Assembly: GCA_022885665.1 (NCBI GenBank) | Contig: JAGQDJ010000044.1 | Location: 124,632 to 188,631, forward strand | DNA length: 64,000 bases | Source of the DNA: Triops longicaudatus | Lineage: Eukaryota > Arthropoda > Branchiopoda > Notostraca > Triopsidae | Reading direction: 5' to 3' | In this document: positions 38,043 to 50,200 of the stretch, one piece after another | Layout of the letters: each line of letters opens with the position of its first letter | Position numbering within the stretch: position 1 is the first letter of the stretch | Program-made: the position numbers and the translations under genes | Notes under the pieces: model-generated | Database searches by the model: none | What the model was told of the DNA's origin: nothing | The model's input: the letters and a program-made list of their open reading frames with translations, nothing else

Positions 38043-38708
38043 TTAGGGCGTAGGCTGGTCGCTGAGGTCTGAATGGAAATTCAAGCTGTCGCCATCGGAT
38101 TCAAGGAGCATATCAAAGGCGTCGCCCAAGTTAATATCATCAAAGGAATCTAAGGGATCCCCCAAGTTAGAGCTGTTGTCCGACAACAGATCGCTAGCAT
38201 ATTCTCCTAAATCGCTGCTGGACTCGCCCACGGAACTGAGTGAGCCACGCGCTGAATTATTGAAATCCGTTTCAGCGCCTGAGTAAGTGGAAGGTGAAGA
38301 CGAGTCACTGGTAGTGCCCCCTAAGGCGTGCGTCAAGGCTTCGATGTAGTTCATTGCCAGTCGTAAGGTCGTAATCTTGGTCAGCTTTTCACTGCAGATC
38401 GTGGTGGGATACTGGGGAATGGCAAAACGAAGCGTTTCGAAGGCTTGGTTGATTTCTTTCATGCGCGTGCGCTCGCGAGCGTTGGCTGTTTTTCGTCGGT
38501 ATTTGCTCAAAGGGGCCGGTTTTTGTTTGGGCTTAGGCTGTCTTTTTTGGGTCTTGCGTTGCTCCACTTCAATGCGCTTCTGGATCGAGCGTGGGCGCAA
38601 GCTGTACTTCTCGGTCGGTAGCGACTCGGACGATGAAGAGCCTGACATGCTCAGTTCTTCAGCCGGGGCTTCGCAGCCTTCACTCGTGTTTTGCACTAAA
38701 GTCATCAT
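38043..38708 (-). CDS. delilah: Delilah/taxi-like bHLH transcription factor (intronless)
   Basis: A single-exon gene of 221 residues. The bHLH domain spans about residues 70-129: basic region RRKTANARERTRMKE with the E-box-contacting Glu at about 79 and Arg at about 82, helix 1 INQAFETLRFAIP, a short loop, and helix 2 KLTKITTLRLAMNYIEAL. The string SKYRRKTANARERTRM and the preceding YSLRPR segment match the Delilah class of atonal-superfamily factors, which in Drosophila act in epidermal tendon and chordotonal attachment cells. The N-terminus has a Ser run and a Lys/Gln/Pro-rich basic stretch; residues from about 130 are Ser/Asp/Glu-rich and acidic, as in an activation domain. The start is the ATG at 38706-38708 (context ACCATGA); the frame continues upstream only through a GTG, which is not used. 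A second ATG follows directly. The product is nuclear and binds E-box DNA, probably as a heterodimer with a Daughterless/E-protein. Orthology to delilah is strong on the domain; the tissue role is inferred. Confidence 0.93.
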   Translation of the reverse strand: MMTLVQNTSEGCEAPAEELSMSGSSSSESLPTEKYSLRPRSIQKRIEVEQRKTQKRQPKPKQKPAPLSKYRRKTANARERTRMKEINQAFETLRFAIPQYPTTICSEKLTKITTLRLAMNYIEALTHALGGTTSDSSSPSTYSGAETDFNNSARGSLSSVGESSSDLGEYASDLLSDNSSNLGDPLDSFDDINLGDAFDMLLESDGDSLNFHSDLSDQPTP

Positions 38709-38745
38709 GGTAAAGGAGTGTGTATGGGATTCCGGCACGGTGGAG

Positions 38746-38808
38746 TCAGTGTAGCATGTAAACTACTCGCGAGAATGGTCGGAGGGGCGAAATTATAATT
38801 TTGTGCAT
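38746..38808 (-). CDS. Upstream ORF in the 5' leader of the bHLH gene
   Basis: A 20-codon ATG ORF (MHKIIISPLRPF...) ends in TGA 37 nt before the main start codon, with a second in-frame ATG three codons before its stop. It lies inside the leader predicted from the TATA box at 38982-38988. It could lower or regulate translation of the bHLH protein. Its presence is certain; its use is not shown. Confidence 0.35.
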   Translation of the reverse strand: MHKIIISPLRPFSRVVYMLH

Positions 38809-38890
38809 GCGTGGAGACCAACTAGCAATTCAATTAGCACAGCACAAGACGACAGTCTGACTGGCCTCAACAAATTAGTTTATCCGGTTT

Positions 38891-38900
38891 GGGGGGGGGG
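38891..38900. repeat. G10 homopolymer in the bHLH 5' leader
   Basis: Ten consecutive G on the plus strand, read as ten C in the predicted leader of the minus-strand bHLH transcript. Confidence 0.9.
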
Positions 38901-38955
38901 TTTGTGTGTTGAGAACGGACAGCACCCTTAACACCAAAACTAGGTAGGCACACAC

Positions 38956-38988
38956 TGGACACGGACTTCTTCAAGGCAGAGATTTATA
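38956..38988 (-). promoter_or_regulatory. Core promoter of the bHLH gene (TATA box and initiator)
   Basis: On the minus strand TATAAAT occupies 38988-38982, and a TCCAGTG initiator-like sequence places the start at the A at 38956, 32 bp from the first T of the TATA box. This spacing is the standard one for RNA polymerase II. The resulting 5' leader is about 248 nt and unspliced. A G10 run (plus strand 38891-38900, C10 in the leader) lies within it. Confidence 0.55.
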
Positions 38989-39863
38989 CGCAAGTAGTGG
39001 AAAAAGTCAAGCAGGAACAATTTTTTTCTCTCACCCCCGAAAAACTACAACGGCGCAAGTCAAGCTTTTCGAAGGTGGTTTTTCAAGTTACGTGAAACTC
39101 CCTGCTGATTTGCTTTATCCACGGTCTTCTTGTCGGAGTCAAAATTGAGGGAAACTGCTAATAAATTTGAGAAGACGTTGCTTTTATTATTAGCTATTTT
39201 TCCTTGGGAGGAATGAGAGAAGGAGGCAGCAGCCACAGTAAGGTGTTTGGAAATACTGTGAGCTTTAGGGGTTGAAGAATGGAGTTAATTAACCTTTTTT
39301 CTGCCTCTGCCTCCTTTCACGGGCTGTCTGGTGGTAGTGATGCTGGGAGGAAGAAGGTGTTTTTTAATGAGTTTTTCTCAATACCAACGCAAAAAGGTGC
39401 TGAAAAACCAAGCTTGTCCCAGGGGTTAAATTCACGATTTGTGAGGTATCCAATTAAGGGCCTGTTTAGTACGGCAGGTGGAAGTGAAGATGCTCGTTTG
39501 TATGCATTGCAGTCGAAGCAGAATCACAAATTATTTTTTAAGAAACAGGCCACTGTCACTGCTTTGGGCTTCGTGTCGTCCGGCACTTAGGAAATTGAAC
39601 TTTTTTTTCCGACAGTGGAATTATTGCACGAACTGTCGATTTGATTTCTGGCAGCTTAGCACTTTGGAGCTAAACTGCACTTGTCTCGAGTTCACCCAGT
39701 TGAGTCCGTGGGATGAACCAGATCCAATTGCTCGTGTTTCAGCAAATCTCGGTACTTTATCAAGCTCAGGAAAAAATCACTTTCCTCTCAAGTAGGAATG
39801 TAACGACGAAGTCCGGGCTTGCGGTTGCTGGTGATGGTTATGCGTGTGTTGTTCCTTGGTCAC

Positions 39864-39896
39864 TGTTAGCCCAAGACGCAGCATCCCACCTTTATA
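39864..39896 (-). promoter_or_regulatory. Possible second, upstream promoter of the bHLH gene
   Basis: The minus strand reads TATAAAGG from 39896, and an AACAGTG initiator-like sequence with its A at 39864, again 32 bp away. It shares the CAGTG core with the proximal promoter about 900 bp downstream. Local G+C is higher than average. Transcripts from here would run through the proximal promoter into the same coding exon, or need a spliced leader. Confidence 0.3.
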
Positions 39897-42800
39897 CCTG
39901 GCAAGAATTGTTTCTTGACTTGAAGCGCACCTGAAAATGTTAGCGGAGCTTTAATTTAGCGTTGAGAATTGAATCATGGTAGCTTCTACGCAATTATGAT
40001 TTCACCTTTATTACATATTGACAAGGTACAATATACAAAGTAAGATAATCGAAAGTGAAAAATATTTGTTAAAAAAATTTATTTCACTTGGAGAAGGCTG
40101 AGGTTTAGACATCGCGAAACTTAGGTGGATAACTTGGAGACCCAACGCTAGGAGAGGAATTGGCGCTAGTTTACGGACCCTTACCACCTTTACCTGCTGA
40201 GACCAAAGTGCTCAGTTGGCCAGTCGTGAATAAAACTTTTGAGCGCACATAGCTGGCATGATATCCGTGATTATTTGCATATCCTCTGTCCAATATTAAC
40301 TTCAATACAATGTGCATATATCTCGTAGTAACACGTCATAAAACACCCACGACAGCACTGCGTAGCGTACTGTTCCAACAAGGGAATCTGCGTAATGGCT
40401 TTTTGTTCTCAAGTCAATAAAACTTGCGAGGGGTAGTGGCCAGTTGAGTTGGGTTGTCTGGGCCGGTTGACCTTTGACATGAAGACTAGATGAGCTACTG
40501 AATATTCAAATGATGACCGGTATCCTTCCCACTTCGTTTCGTTCTGTGCTAAGCACTGTACCGAGATAAGATAGAAAATACGAGTTTATCTACTTCTAAT
40601 CAGAAACTCAAACTTATAAGACTTCAACACCTAAGCCGTAAAAATAACACGCGGCGCTTTCTGTTGCCTAATATATTGCTGCAGAAATGGAAGAATCCCC
40701 AACGTTGGTTAATGATAATCGATCTTTATGCTGTATAGGTTTAACATTCAGGTTGTTAATAAAAAGTATAAGCCAAGATGTTAACATACCAGAAAGAAGC
40801 ACATTATTCGATTGACAGTTTAGATTAGCGCACACTGACTTCCTTTTGTTTGTCTTACCCTTTATTTTATCCTACTTTTTTAAGTGTAAGTATCTCGTGG
40901 TTTAGCTGTAACGCTTTTTTTAGAAAGAATGCTGCACGCGTCGTTTGTGTTTTTCGTCGAGCGATTGGAGATTGTGCATGCCTTACCGGACACCGTTTTT
41001 TTCAGTTAATGAGTAGACGCGTGAAAAAACTGGCCTTCCAGAATTTTCTATACGGGCTTAATTAGCAAGCTGGTGTCAGCAAAGCTAGTAAAGTTCTCCG
41101 TGTACATTTGTAACTGTCAGTAAGTTCGTGCTTACCTCCCCTCTAGAGTTGAAAGCACAGTAATTCGCTACATATAGGTTGAGGAGCCCAACTTCTTTCT
41201 ACCGTGCATACTTCTATCAGCAAGTATTGTCACATGCCAACCTCCGGTGCCATGCCCCAGTAGTCCTTGTAACAAAGCTAGTTCATTTGCATCCGAGCTC
41301 GCTTGTCGAGTCCTCCCGCACGTTTTATATGCCGTGGAAATTCGTGATGGGGCGAATTGGTTTCGTTGTTGCATAAAAACAAGGTCACAGCGATGCCACT
41401 CTAAATTTCATTGGCCCTGACCACACCCCACCGGTACTCGACTTCTGGAGTCAGCGGCGTCCATCGTGGAAAATAAAGCACCTCGTTATTCTTTACGTTG
41501 CCTTCGACACCTCAACAAAAGCGTTGACTAAGACGTCTTACTTTTACTTTCCAGTAAGGAACTGTTATCACACAGATACTTTGACCTTAGTAGGAGTACT
41601 TCCCTTTCAAAATTTCAACATTGTAGCAGTGTATACCGCGATTGTTGTGAGTTTCTATTGTTCATGTTATTTCTCAACCCGTGGTTTGCCTTTTGAACTT
41701 GCGTCAACCCTTCAAGTTCCACAGAAATGGACGAGTTTACTTTACTGCTCTGGGAATGAGGTTGTGTGAAAAGTCGTAGAATAACCCAGTTCCAACTACG
41801 TATCCTCAATTTAAAATTCCTTAAGACCAAAGTTCTTTTTACTATTTTGCACCAAAGAACTCGTTGGCAAGCTTGACTGACTCACACTTCAAGCGTACGA
41901 AATTTTTTTTCAGTTTTGGTGGCTAATATGTAAGCCCTCTTGTCAAGTCAAGTTTACGTTGTTGCTTAGGTACCGGAAAAGCGACTAGATCAGCTTAAAA
42001 AATAATAATAAAAAAACACGATTTGATATAAAATTTAGGACCACACCAAGACTTCAATTCAAACAGAATTCGCGAATAACAAGGAAAATTTTACAGCTGT
42101 GTTATTCCGAGTATGGATGAATTCGTAAAGAGAACAATTTTGGTGTAATGCGTAACGAATCCGTCTGAAGAATTTTGTAGGATAATTTGGTACCTCACTG
42201 CGGTTGTTACTTACTTCTTTTCTTATTATAAGAAAATAGGTGCTGATAATTTTGTACAGAACGTGATTAGGTATAATTTCGAAGCATTTGCCTAATTTGT
42301 TATTGGACGTTTTATCTTGTGAAGTTGTTAAGCTTCGTGAAGTACCGCCATATTGCGGATAGTGAGTGATTACAACACGGACTTTGATGATAACTTCTTA
42401 GTGTATGTGTTAGCCTCAAGGTAGCATAATTTACTTAATTTATCTCTCGTATCTCACAGAATGGAAACAATCACTGCTAAGAAAAACGCCAGGGAGTCTA
42501 ACTACCATGGACCGAGTTTCGACATGGCAAGTCCAAATAACTGAATTCGTAAGTAGTTTCCATGTCTTGTGCTGTATATTTTTCCCCAGTATGTAATTGT
42601 TTATAATTTGGACCTGTTTCTTCGTTTCTTCACTCATTTATGTCATTGAATCTTTTCGGGGAAGCATGACTCGGAAGAACCCGATGTGTATAAGTAACCA
42701 TAAGCTTTCGTTGCAGGTTCTAGCGATTATTGCTTCTAATTTAGAATTTTAAATTTTTGCGTGCTCATAAAAATTTGTTCAGGGTTTCTCATTCTTGCAG

Positions 42801-44125
42801 CTCCTTACTAGCTGACACTCCAGCTGGTGCTAGGCGATAAGACAAGGCAACCATAATTCGAAAAGTACTTGGAGCAAGCTGGACTTGGAGGTTGAAAAGA
42901 AGCTTAAAACAAGACACTTAACCTTTGACCTTGTTGCTTTGCAGATGTCTTTTAGCCAAAAAAAAAATCATGCAATATGCATGACTGGCATGCCCATAAA
43001 TAACACTTCATAGAAGATCTATTCCTGTGGGTATTACTACTTGGGTCCTTTTTGCTTTCCACTTGTGAGACCGTGCCAATAAAAGAACAAGCCTCACGCG
43101 TGGGTTAAAAGTTCGACCTCATTATGCTGAACTGTTTATTGCTCAATGCCATAGACATAGATTTCCAAATAACCCTTTCCCTGAAAAAGCCCATTTGATT
43201 CTATGCATCGCAATGCTCAAATCGCTCGTCGTTCCTTGTACGGTTGGTGAAGCTGACTCAAAGCCTTGCGTTGTGGGTAACCCGGCATGACGAACGCAAA
43301 ATTAAATTCGTATAAAAAGCAAAACTTGTAATTCTTTTTCGTGTCTTTTGTGCCAAGCGGTGAGCTATGACGTCTGTGTTTGTAGCGCTGGACGTGGCTT
43401 TCTTATTGGGAGGCAAGCCGTAATTACAGCTTACAGTACTGTACGTTTACGTGCAGCGGGACCTGTTGAGAAAAAAAGGAGATAATTGGATAAGGCTGCT
43501 ACGTGGGTCTTTTTTTTCTGAAGGGGTTCCTTTAGAGGAATTGCACATTTCTAATTTATTTAACGTCCTTACTTGAAGCTCACAGACAGTGCGACTCTTT
43601 CACGGACTTGAATCCAGAGTGACTTACAAGTCGACTGCACCCGCACTCAGAAACCACTTTCTGTCACGTTCTCCCAATTAACCTGACAGGTCCTAGGCCA
43701 AGAAGTTATTAACTAGTGATTCATCCGCTTGAAGATATAATACGCAGGCCAAGAACAAATTATACTCATTGGACATGTCAAGGTAGGAGGAGAGAGCCGA
43801 CGTCAGGGTTCTGAGGGGAAACGCAGTGCTAGAAATGAAATTATTTGAAGAAAATTGTATATAGACGGCTAAGTTGCATCGTGTTAGCTCAGCAAACAGT
43901 TTTCATGAGTAGGCAGCTAGGGACATGGTCATTTACAGACTTGCAAGTTTTACGGGCGTTCAAATGTGCAAGGCAGGAAACATAAAGTGTTCAGATGGCA
44001 AAATAATCGGAAATTATAATCTGGAGTTTTCACTTACGACCTATAGTAAAACTAAAGTTTAGCTAATCCACAAATAACCGTCAAAGTCTCCATAAATTAG
44101 TGTTGCATTTTAATACACTCCAGTA
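39897..44125. other. No supported gene; upstream of the bHLH gene
   Basis: No domain or confident exon was seen. As the 5' flank of a developmental transcription factor this is where enhancers would be expected, but none can be demonstrated from one sequence. Short AT-rich simple stretches occur near 41997-42015 and 42959-42969. Confidence 0.4.
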
Positions 44126-44293
44126 CAGTAGAATCTCATTATAATAAATGGCAACGGAAAAAACTCTTGGACAGAAATGAAGTTCGTTATATCATACATT
44201 TTTCTTATACAATTATAAGGATCGTGACGTTAAAATCTTTTTAATGTAGCCGTTAGTACGTTATAAAGGACTCGTTGTAAAGAAAGTCTACTA
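44126..44293. mobile_element. Decayed pogo/Tigger-like MITE
   Basis: The left end reads CAGTAGAATCTCATTATAAT and the right end, reverse-complemented, reads TAGTAGACTTTCTTTACAAC. The ends agree at about two thirds of 24 positions and are flanked by TA on both sides, the target used by Tc1/mariner/pogo elements. The interior has GGACAGAAATGAAGTTCGTTATA, a second copy-like piece of the GTTATA motif common in such elements. Only 168 bp remain and there is no transposase. Drift is substantial, so the family name rests on the CAGTAGA...TTATA end. Confidence 0.55.
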
Positions 44294-47200
44294 TAGTGTG
44301 TTTCTGACTTACATAGAATTTGTATTTTGTTTCACTAGGAGCGAAAGTAGCAATTCAACTTACGCTAATTGATTCAATGATACAGAAATATTCTTGTTTC
44401 CGAGATCTAGACATTGTTTCTTTGTGATGTTTCCTGAGAATTGGCTACAAGTCGGTTAGTGTGTAAAATCTGGGGAAGTTTTGTACTGGTTACGACATGG
44501 GACTCCCCCGTCAACTGTTGCATGTTGCCATCGCCCTTCTGTCCAGGTTTTGAATAGCAATGTGAAATGCCAAATCGAGTAGCCAGATAAGCAAATCACT
44601 CCTTTGTCTTGTATTGTAGCCTACAAGTCGTGCTGGTTCTCTTTTGCCATGTGAGCAAAACGAGTAACGCCCAGAATGCTTGCCCTCCCAATGAATTAGC
44701 AATCTTCTACAAAGGCATACTCACCTTCCTTAGCCACCACAACCTTCCTATTTCCGCCCATGAGTATATCCCAGGCTCCAGAGATTAAATGATTTCATAT
44801 AAAGGCTGTACAATATGTCATATTAAGCGACTTCCAAGGATTTCTACATGTTGATGGAGAGTAGGGTGGGCGGGAAAACATGTTTTCTTTCTAACCTACT
44901 AGTCTTTCCATTTTCTTTGACTCCGATTTTGGATCCTTGTGAGTGACCTGAAGCAAGCGTGTGTTCCCGGATAAGTGAAAAGTACGTTGACTCATCAGGA
45001 CTCCAGGGTTAGGACATCCCTGTAAGCATATTCAGTTTTTTTTCGCATTTCATCTTTGATTCCGTTCTTTTTTTTTTTCTTGGGAGCGAACTTCAACCGT
45101 TGCTGGCCAGTCGCTGTTGTAGGTAACCAAATTTCCATAAAAGGACAGAAGTTAGCTTTGCAATTCGTCAAAAAGGAATGCAAATTGCTCATGATTTTTT
45201 AACAAGTGTTTCGACAATTTTCCTAAGGGAGTGTGGAAAAGATCCCTTTTAGCACTCAAACGTAAGTTCACTTGGAGTTTTTTTTTACTAATGTCGCACT
45301 AACGAACTTGTGAAAGGAACAAGAACACCACTCTAACGTACTGAACTGAAGAGTAAGGTTAGGGCTGACGCATGGTATACAAGTTTCCGGAAGTTACAAC
45401 ATACGGTGAAGAAGATATAAACATTGCCACCCGGAAAACCCCGATGGAGTTTAAACGTCTGGCTATGCGTATAGTTGTGTAGCACTGATCCTAGAATCCT
45501 CTCCATCCACCTCAGAGGAGATTTATTGCGGCGCCGTCCCGACGCCGGCCAAGCTTGCGTTATGGTGTTGATGGCGTCATGGACATTTCCCAAGCAATTG
45601 CAATGCACTTGCATAATTAATTGAACTCCAACTGATTCGAAGGCTTATGATTATAGTCTCGTTTGGTACCCCGCTGTAAAACAGCATATCCGTTCAGGAT
45701 TACCTTGTTGCTTACTCATTTAAATTTTGCTTGCTGTGGTGTCGCACTATCGGACAATTATTTACGTATGCTGAATAGCCTTGCATGTGTGTATAACTTT
45801 AGTAGTACGTTGTTGCCACTCATGAGTGTTACACAAACTAACGTAGCTCACTCTCTGTCTTGCAAAGCGAGGTGCGTTTCTGTGTTGACGTGGAACTTGG
45901 CTTGCTTTGTGTGCTCGTTTAGCGCAAAACTCTAATTTTATGGCTCGATTTCCGTATTTTTCTATATAAAAAAAATAAAAATAAAAATTTCTCGAACATA
46001 CTGAAAGTAAGTAAGTGCAGAAGTATAAGAAATTGTATTTAAAAATGTATACAGCGATGCATAGGCGAACTATTCAAAGGAGTCCGGATATAAGAGTATG
46101 TAAAGGTAGGTAAATACAAAAAATAAGAGTCTAGTATAGGAGAAAGGAAAGCTATCGTAGGGCTACCCCTTGCATGGCAATATCTTTAACACTGAAAGAA
46201 GAACTTTTTCTCGCTGGTGATGACAGGTAGAAATACCGAAACGAAATAGCCTACGTTCGACGAGCCGTTTGAGTGATGAGCAAGTTATGGCTAATGAGGC
46301 GGCAGAGGTGTGAGGATGTGGGGATTTTGTAACTGCAGCGGTTGAGCCAAAGGTGTTAACGACGTAGAGGTCGATACATACGGTAGAGGCTTCGAAGGAC
46401 GATAAGCTTCTTTGCGACGATTGGCAACTTGTAACTTTATAAGGCGTTTTTTTATCGATAAGGTTTGACAAGAAAGCAATAAATAAGTTACATTTTCAGC
46501 TAACTCGATTTTCCCTTGACGTCGGGTTTATTTATCTTGAACTATCGATTTATAAATCTCGACGCTTGGCGTGTGAAGTATTCCCCACAATTCTTTCCTG
46601 GGACTGGGTTGTGTGAAAGCAATGAGTTTTAGCGCGAAGTAGCGGAATCGAGTTCCTTCAAGTTATATATTTGCGTTAGCTGACACACGTGGAGGGTGCG
46701 AGTGGGATGGAAACAAGATTTTGAAGATGGTGTCGTGGAGTTGCATTTGTTTGGGAAGTCTTCATTCATCACGGCCCATCAAAGGTAGCATTGTTGGACA
46801 TAAAATACCTGGTTATCGCCAAGGTCTGCTTTGGCCTTATACGTAATTCGAAAGACAAATTGGCAACATGGCGCCAGACCTGGTGTACTTTACCATTACT
46901 CAAATTCGTCATAAGGGTGCCATGTACAGCAAGCATATTTGTCTAAGTATTTTTTGCTTTTCGAGTATCTTGTCATCTTTCGGTACATGCTTGGAAAAGT
47001 GGTACTGAACTAGGTGTCGACTGTAGTAGACTTTACGAGATGAATGCGGAAAAAAGAAGCCCGCTGTGTGTATTCTTGGAAATTCGTCAGCAAGCGTGAG
47101 CTTGACTCTGCACAAAGAGAAGCCGTCTATGGTTGATTAACGAGTTTTATTTAGACTTGTGGGAAAGGATCGTCACTGAAAGTTAGCGAAAGGTTGATAG

Positions 47201-50200
47201 TGCGTTGAATGCAGTGTCAAATTCTTGACAAATTTGATGTTCTGTGTTAAATTCCCACACCGAAGCCCACCTTGAAGGCATCTTGTGTACCTTACGTGGG
47301 GGCACAGTATGCATACAACACACCAGAAATTTGCGTTTCGTTAAGCTTGCACTCTTTTTCAGTTAGTCTTCTCGATGTACCCGTTTTGGAAGTTTCCAGT
47401 GTGTAAGAACTGGACTTGCGGCACGGCCCAAATGGAAAATAAACTAGTTTAACCCCATCAGGCTAAAATTTACGATTCCAAAGGAAGTAAAAAGAGCAAA
47501 AGTTAACGACTTTCGTTTAAGTATGTATCTAAGTGCGTAAATGTAGAGAATGTGTGTGTAAATAATCCAGTGAAGTGTACCACTCAGTTCTTCAAAACGA
47601 AGTGTCCTTTATTAAAAATGCGCTAAATATTAACCTTAAGTCTGCACCGATTTGTCTTGTGCTACCAAGCAGATATTTAATTTACCAGAAAATAAGAGTT
47701 CATTTGTGAAAAGTTTACGCTACATTCGTTTTGTGCTCAATGAGTTTGCTGGGACGTTTCGGAACACTGGTAGAAATGACCTTGTCAGGTGCCAAATAAA
47801 GTTTCGACAGATTAATTATACGCGAAGTCGTGAAAAAGCTAAGTCTTCACAATTAAAGTGTGTAAATGGTCGTTTCTCGGATTCGTTATAATAGCCTACT
47901 CGTGCGTTGCCGAGATAATGCGATCCAGACGAAGAAAAACTTTAGTAAAATCTTTACTTCTTGAGTCACGTTTCGTGGTATACAGAATCGTCGAACTCTC
48001 TCGGAAGAAACTTGTAGCGTACGTTAAGGAACTTAGGGGCCATTAATGCCTCATTAACGTCACGTGGAGGTTTTTCTTTTACTGTTTTTTCCTTTATTTC
48101 ATCACGGATCTAATAATGTTATGCTCACTCCTCCCCTTTTCTGTATACAAACAGTTTTCTTGCTTAGAGGTTACGTGCTTTTAAAAAAGCAAAGCAGTCA
48201 AATTTGATTCGATATGCTCGTCGAGCTGTTCTTAGAAGCAACGGAGAATGAGCTTACAATTTGTGAAGAACAGGGCTTAGCTGAGATTTTTTTGTCAAAT
48301 TAGCTACGAAGACTAATGGTAAATTAAGTGATATGGGTATCGTGAAAAGACATTTCATTTGAAAGCAAGAGAAAAAAATAGTAAAATTGAAAAAAAAAAT
48401 TGAAAATCCCCGAAGACTTGTGCTGTGCGTTGAAAGTGGAACTCGCAAGCCGATGGAGCCAGAGAAAGAGGAGACTGAGGCTGAGAGACAGAAAGGGCGG
48501 TTGCCTATTTTTTAATGGTGTTGATTTATTCCACGTCATGGCTGCTGACTTGCCGTCTGAAGATTAGGAGCAAACAATGACGACAGGGTTCGTAGCTATA
48601 GCAGTTCTTACCTTATTCCTTGTGTAGCGGGCTTGCCTACCTGGCTAACATACACTCGCATCCACCGCCGCTAAGGATGTGCTGTCGCCCTACAATAATT
48701 CAAACTCGAGATGCTCATGGCACCAGCAAGTCCACCCATAGATTATCAGTGCAAAAAGTGCAACCAATGTCGTTGATCGGAGACGTGTAGCGCATGGCTA
48801 ACTAACGTTTTGCATTTGCCCGACCTACTTTTCGTGGAACCTGAAGAATTTGTCATTTTATTCTTCAGTCCTCTTCTTACGGTCATACTTCTGCCTAAGA
48901 GATAAAAAGCGGACAAAAAGGAACACTGTTTTCTTAACAACTTTTTGAATAGACTTTACAGATAGTCTCAAGATCTAGCGACATTTTTCAGGGCGTCAAA
49001 AAATCTTGGGGAGCCAAGACTGACAGGTGTCATGCGACCTGTAAAAAATATTTGTTTATGCTGGTTGCCACTTCAGAACTTGAATGTCAAGCCCTTACAC
49101 AAATGCCTCCTTGGGTAAGGGGGGAGTATTAATGCTGCTGTTGCATGCTTCCGAGAGGAACGAGGATTTGCTATCACAACTGACACGACGATTAATTTGC
49201 CTTCCTAACTTGGCAATTCGGCGATAAATCGGTTAGTGCCACATAATATTTCGCACTTTTTTACGTAAGGTGATTTCAAGGAATGTCTCCAACTTTTCAT
49301 AAAAGCTAGACGTTCCGTATTCAAGAGGTCGGGGAACAATTTTGGGAACAAGTCCCTTTCAGTGATTGAAAACCGTGCCTCCAAGCCAAGGTGAAATGCT
49401 TCGTCACTTCGGAATCTCACGAGGGTGAATGGGTGAGCAAGGCACAGACAGAGAGGGTGGATGCGAGAAGTCAAAAGAAAGAGATAGCAATTCGTACTGA
49501 GAAAGGGCAAAAAAGCAAGTGGGAGTGAGAGACTTGAACGAAGGGTGGTACGGTTATTCCCCTTATCCTGCCTTGTAATATTGATAAATATATGGTGCGT
49601 GGGAATTTTGAATTTTTATACCGCACACGATGGTTATCCTGATTAGGGAATTCGATGTGTTTGCAAAGAACACGAACTTCCCTTGGTTATGGGGATGGAG
49701 GGTAGGAGAGCGCCCGTTCCCTCCTGCTGAGCTACTAATTGCCGCTCACTGTCGGGGTTCGCTCAGAACGTATATTGGACACAAAGTTGGGCTAATCAGG
49801 TTCTTTGATCAGACGAGCTTTCATACTTCCCAGCGATTATGCGTCCGCTTTACTGGCGAATCCAACGCTATCTTGCCAGAGAAAACACCACTGCACCTTT
49901 CCAATAAGTATCTGTGACAATAGTCTATTACGTCGCAGCTTAGGAAGTGATGTGTTGGGTTTCGCGTTAAGCTTATCGAGCTGTAGCTATGACCACAGAC
50001 CCGACCATTTCAAAAATGTATTCGCACATTCCAGGCTTGCGAGTACATTCCTAAGACAAACCAGACCTGTCGTATTCCTGGTACACGTGGAGTGCTTATG
50101 GCCAAAGTAGAGGTAAGGCCCTTGATGAGTAAGTAACACAGAAGAGCGCGTGGTTGATTTAGTTAATGTGGATAAATATTTTACAAAGCTAACAGTAAAG

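Noticed and set aside
38377..38754. 125-codon plus-strand frame across the bHLH gene
   Set aside because: Antisense shadow of the delilah-like coding sequence.
39279..39934. Three overlapping plus-strand frames upstream of the bHLH gene
   Set aside because: They occupy different frames over the same DNA, have no domain, and overlap the possible upstream promoter and leader of the minus-strand gene.
46163..46479. Two overlapping minus-strand frames of 102 and 62 codons
   Set aside because: Both frames are open over the same DNA, so neither is favoured; low-complexity Pro/Leu/Ser composition only.
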